Assembly: GCA_051027215.1 (NCBI GenBank)
Contig: JBPCXR010000302.1
Coordinates: 1 to 24,883, forward strand
Direction: 5' to 3'
From: CALHVX01 sp051027215
GTDB lineage: Bacteria > Pseudomonadota > Gammaproteobacteria > Pseudomonadales > Azotimanducaceae
DNA: 24,883 bases
Below, piece after piece: positions 23,121 through 24,883 of the stretch. Positions within the stretch are counted from its first letter, which is position 1. Each line of letters begins with the position of its first letter. The translations under genes were made by a program, and so were the position numbers. The notes beneath the pieces are model-generated. The model had not been told where the DNA came from. It did no database searches and worked only from the letters and a program-made list of their open reading frames with translations.

Positions 23121-24473
23121 TCAGTCCGCCACAGAGGCCGCCACCCAGCTACCGTGGAAGCCACCCGGGATGCGCGGCAACTCGATTGACGCCACCGGCG
23201 TATGGTCCATCGTGGCGGCGTCCATGATCACAAAGCGGCTGCTGTCCGACTGGGCGTCGTAGACGTAGGTCATCAAATAGCCGTCGTCTTCGCTCTTGGG
23301 ATTGGCAGACGGCACGAACACCGGTTCGCCGCCTACGCGACCGCGACCGAACTCAATCTCTGTGCGTTCGCCCTTTTCTCGGTCGTATTTTAAAATGGCC
23401 CCAGCCGCACTCATCGGATCGTCAGAGCTACCCGGTTCAGACATGCTCATCATGTAACCATAACGGTGCTTCAAGCCGATCACGCTATCAGCAACCCGCG
23501 GAAACTCCGCTGAGCGGTCGTCGATCTGTTCCTCATGAACCTTGCCGGTGCTGGTATCAATGGTCCAGCGCCACAGCTCTGGTGCCGGGAAGTCCATGGC
23601 CGATTCGCGCCATATGTGACTGAAACGGGCTACATCGAGCACGATCTTGTCGCCCTCTTCGTAGGAATTCATCGGGTGGAAGACGTAGCAGGGATTGATG
23701 TCGTACCACTGCACCTGGGAGTCATTGCCGTTGCGTGGCATAACACCTAAACGCGCGGGATAGTTATCGTCCCAACGGATCGGCATATCGCCGCTCATTG
23801 CTAGGCTCATGTCGAAGACAGCGGGCAGATCCATAAAGATGATGTGGTTCTGAGTGATGTTGAAGTCGTGCATCATCGTCGGACCGCCCACGGTGATGTT
23901 TTCGGTTTGCACGAGCTTGCCTTCCGCAGATACTCGTAAGTAACGTAGATAAGGCTCCATTGCAGAGTAACCAAACGCCAGCAGCTCGCCGGTAACGGGA
24001 CAAATTTTCGGATGCGCGGTAAACGAGCCTTTGAGCACGCCGTCGAAGTCAGTCGGGCCAACCGTGTTCAAGTCACCGTCAACCACATACGGGAAGTGAC
24101 CTTCCTCGAGCACGAGAATCTTGCCAGCGTGACCCATCACGTGGGTATTCGCCTTGGAGGACTTCATATCCATCATCACTGAGGGATCCATAACATCCAC
24201 TGATGGATTAGTGATGAAGGGCGTTTGTACGTAACGGTTGCGGTACCACTGTGCCTTACCATCTCTCAGGCGCACTCCATGAACCATGCCGTCTCCGAAA
24301 AACGGGTGCGCACTGGTCCCGGTGATGGGATTCGGGCCTGTGCGAATGTAGCGGCCATCGAGCTCGCTGGGAATCGATCCGGTAACTTTTAAGTCGGTGA
24401 GCGTTTGCTCTTCGGTTACGGGTCGGCCGTTGCCGCGAAGGTGTACCGGGGTGTCATCAAGGACGGCTGCCAT
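23121..24473 (-). CDS. Carotenoid oxygenase / lignostilbene dioxygenase family protein
   Basis: A 450-residue protein of the RPE65/carotenoid cleavage oxygenase family, a seven-bladed beta-propeller with a four-histidine iron centre. The histidines are all visible: H154 (FTAHPKICP), H202 (MMHDFNIT), H266 (VFHPMNSYEEGD) and H440 (GGFHGSW). The family cleaves C=C bonds of carotenoids, apocarotenoids or stilbenes with O2; the substrate cannot be decided here. GRYIRTGPNP near the N-terminus and FFGDGMVHGVRL are also family signatures. The ATG at 24473 has GGAG nine bases upstream; an in-frame TTG five codons earlier is unlikely. It is divergent from a TetR-type regulator across 83 bases, which suggests direct control by it, and is followed by a hairpin terminator. 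Confidence 0.93.
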   Translation of the reverse strand: MAAVLDDTPVHLRGNGRPVTEEQTLTDLKVTGSIPSELDGRYIRTGPNPITGTSAHPFFGDGMVHGVRLRDGKAQWYRNRYVQTPFITNPSVDVMDPSVMMDMKSSKANTHVMGHAGKILVLEEGHFPYVVDGDLNTVGPTDFDGVLKGSFTAHPKICPVTGELLAFGYSAMEPYLRYLRVSAEGKLVQTENITVGGPTMMHDFNITQNHIIFMDLPAVFDMSLAMSGDMPIRWDDNYPARLGVMPRNGNDSQVQWYDINPCYVFHPMNSYEEGDKIVLDVARFSHIWRESAMDFPAPELWRWTIDTSTGKVHEEQIDDRSAEFPRVADSVIGLKHRYGYMMSMSEPGSSDDPMSAAGAILKYDREKGERTEIEFGRGRVGGEPVFVPSANPKSEDDGYLMTYVYDAQSDSSRFVIMDAATMDHTPVASIELPRIPGGFHGSWVAASVAD

Positions 24474-24529
24474 GGCGGGATTCTCCAATTTGGGCGTTTA
24501 GAGTCGCTATGGTAGTTGGCCTGGCGGCA

Positions 24530-24551
24530 TAAATCTACCCGTGGTAATTTA
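24530..24551. promoter_or_regulatory. Imperfect inverted repeat before the TetR gene
   Basis: TAAATCTACC (24530-24539) and GGTAATTTA (24543-24551) are inverted copies around CGT, with one extra base in the left arm. The site lies in the 83-base divergent region, five bases before the TetR-family start. It is a plausible binding site for that regulator. The match is imperfect, so chance cannot be excluded. Confidence 0.35.
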
Positions 24552-24556
24552 AGTAC

Positions 24557-24883
24557 ATGAGCCGCCAGAAAACTTCACCTCGAACCGAAGCCAACGGGCC
24601 GCGCCGACCTGGCCGGCCGGCCGGACGAACGACCGCCGACGGGGTGATTGCGGATCGCGAAATGCTGCTCGCGGCAGCAGAGAAACTCATCCGAGAAAGG
24701 GGCCCGGGCATCTCGTTGGAGGCGATCGCTGTGGAAGCCGGCGTCACCAAACCCATCCTTTACCGCGGGGTCGGCGACAGAGACGCTCTGGTGGATGCGC
24801 TCGCCGAGCGGCTAGCGACGCGCATGGCCGCCTCGGTGACTCGCTTGGTGGCACAGGCCTCGGATCCGCGCCAAGGTCTACGC
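24557..24883 (+). CDS. TetR-family transcriptional regulator, 3' end outside the window
   Basis: An open frame of 109 codons running to the window edge without a stop. After a basic, proline-rich N-terminal tail (MSRQKTSPRTEANGPRRPG), the TetR DNA-binding domain is clear: REMLLAAAEKLIRERGPGIS, then the helix-turn-helix ISLEAIAVEAGVTKPILYRGVGDRDALVDAL (about residues 52-82). RGVGDRDAL stands where most members have a YHHFGNKEEL-type phrase. The ligand-binding domain is missing only because the sequence ends. It is divergent from the carotenoid oxygenase gene, which is its most likely target besides itself. The ATG has no strong ribosome binding site. Confidence 0.85.
   Translation, partial: MSRQKTSPRTEANGPRRPGRPAGRTTADGVIADREMLLAAAEKLIRERGPGISLEAIAVEAGVTKPILYRGVGDRDALVDALAERLATRMAASVTRLVAQASDPRQGLR

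Overview
The window reads as a piece of chromosome from an aerobic, Gram-negative proteobacterium. A marine or environmental gammaproteobacterium is my best guess. The reasons are a lipoprotein with a classical lipobox, DUF3775-, DUF6491- and DUF2306-like proteins, and a mix of Rieske, P450, SDR and MaoC genes typical of such bacteria. The taxonomy is inferred from gene content only. Genes lie on both strands in short runs. There are no rRNA or tRNA genes, no CRISPR array and no recognisable insertion sequence.

Layout. (1) 92-2011: a large TIR + TolB/FlgO-like + TPR protein, followed by an unrecognised membrane-anchored protein (2151-2702, minus). (2) 2898-4949, minus: an operon of an uncharacterised 75-residue protein, a 2Fe-2S ferredoxin and a Rieske ring-hydroxylating oxygenase alpha subunit. 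A possible 32-codon ORF lies upstream of it. (3) 5270-6123, plus, divergent from that operon: two translationally coupled hot-dog (MaoC-type) proteins that look like a heteromeric enoyl-CoA hydratase. (4) 6198-7505: a DUF2306 membrane protein and a SAM methyltransferase, convergent with a cupin-like protein (7525-8127). (5) 8311-9327: two adjacent small P-loop kinases. (6) 9427-12899, minus: a tandem universal stress protein, an amidohydrolase-2 enzyme and a lipoprotein with calcium-loop-like repeats. (7) 13216-16541: cytochrome P450, SDR and a zinc-type alcohol dehydrogenase that lacks the structural-zinc cysteines. (8) 16743-18280: alanine dehydrogenase and a DUF3775 protein. (9) 18307-21964, minus: a metallophosphoesterase, a DUF6491-like exported protein and an old-yellow-enzyme/dienoyl-CoA-reductase-type flavoprotein with one Fe-S cysteine replaced by serine. 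(10) 22115-22772, minus: a toxin-first type II toxin-antitoxin pair with a perfect palindrome inside its promoter. (11) 23121-24473, minus: a carotenoid-cleavage-type oxygenase, divergent from a TetR-family regulator cut off by the window end.

How it fits together. The Rieske oxygenase with its ferredoxin, the P450, SDR, ADH, amidohydrolase, OYE-type reductase, MaoC pair and carotenoid-cleavage oxygenase are the kinds of enzymes used to oxidise and then CoA-degrade hydrophobic cyclic compounds (steroids, terpenoids, aromatics). No single substrate can be named from the sequence, and the genes do not form one operon, so a shared pathway is only a hypothesis. The most notable specifics are the Rieske operon with its unknown small protein(s), the two metal-site losses in otherwise intact enzymes, paired direct repeats upstream of the alanine dehydrogenase and P450 genes, and the toxin-antitoxin promoter, which suggests an almost leaderless toxin mRNA.
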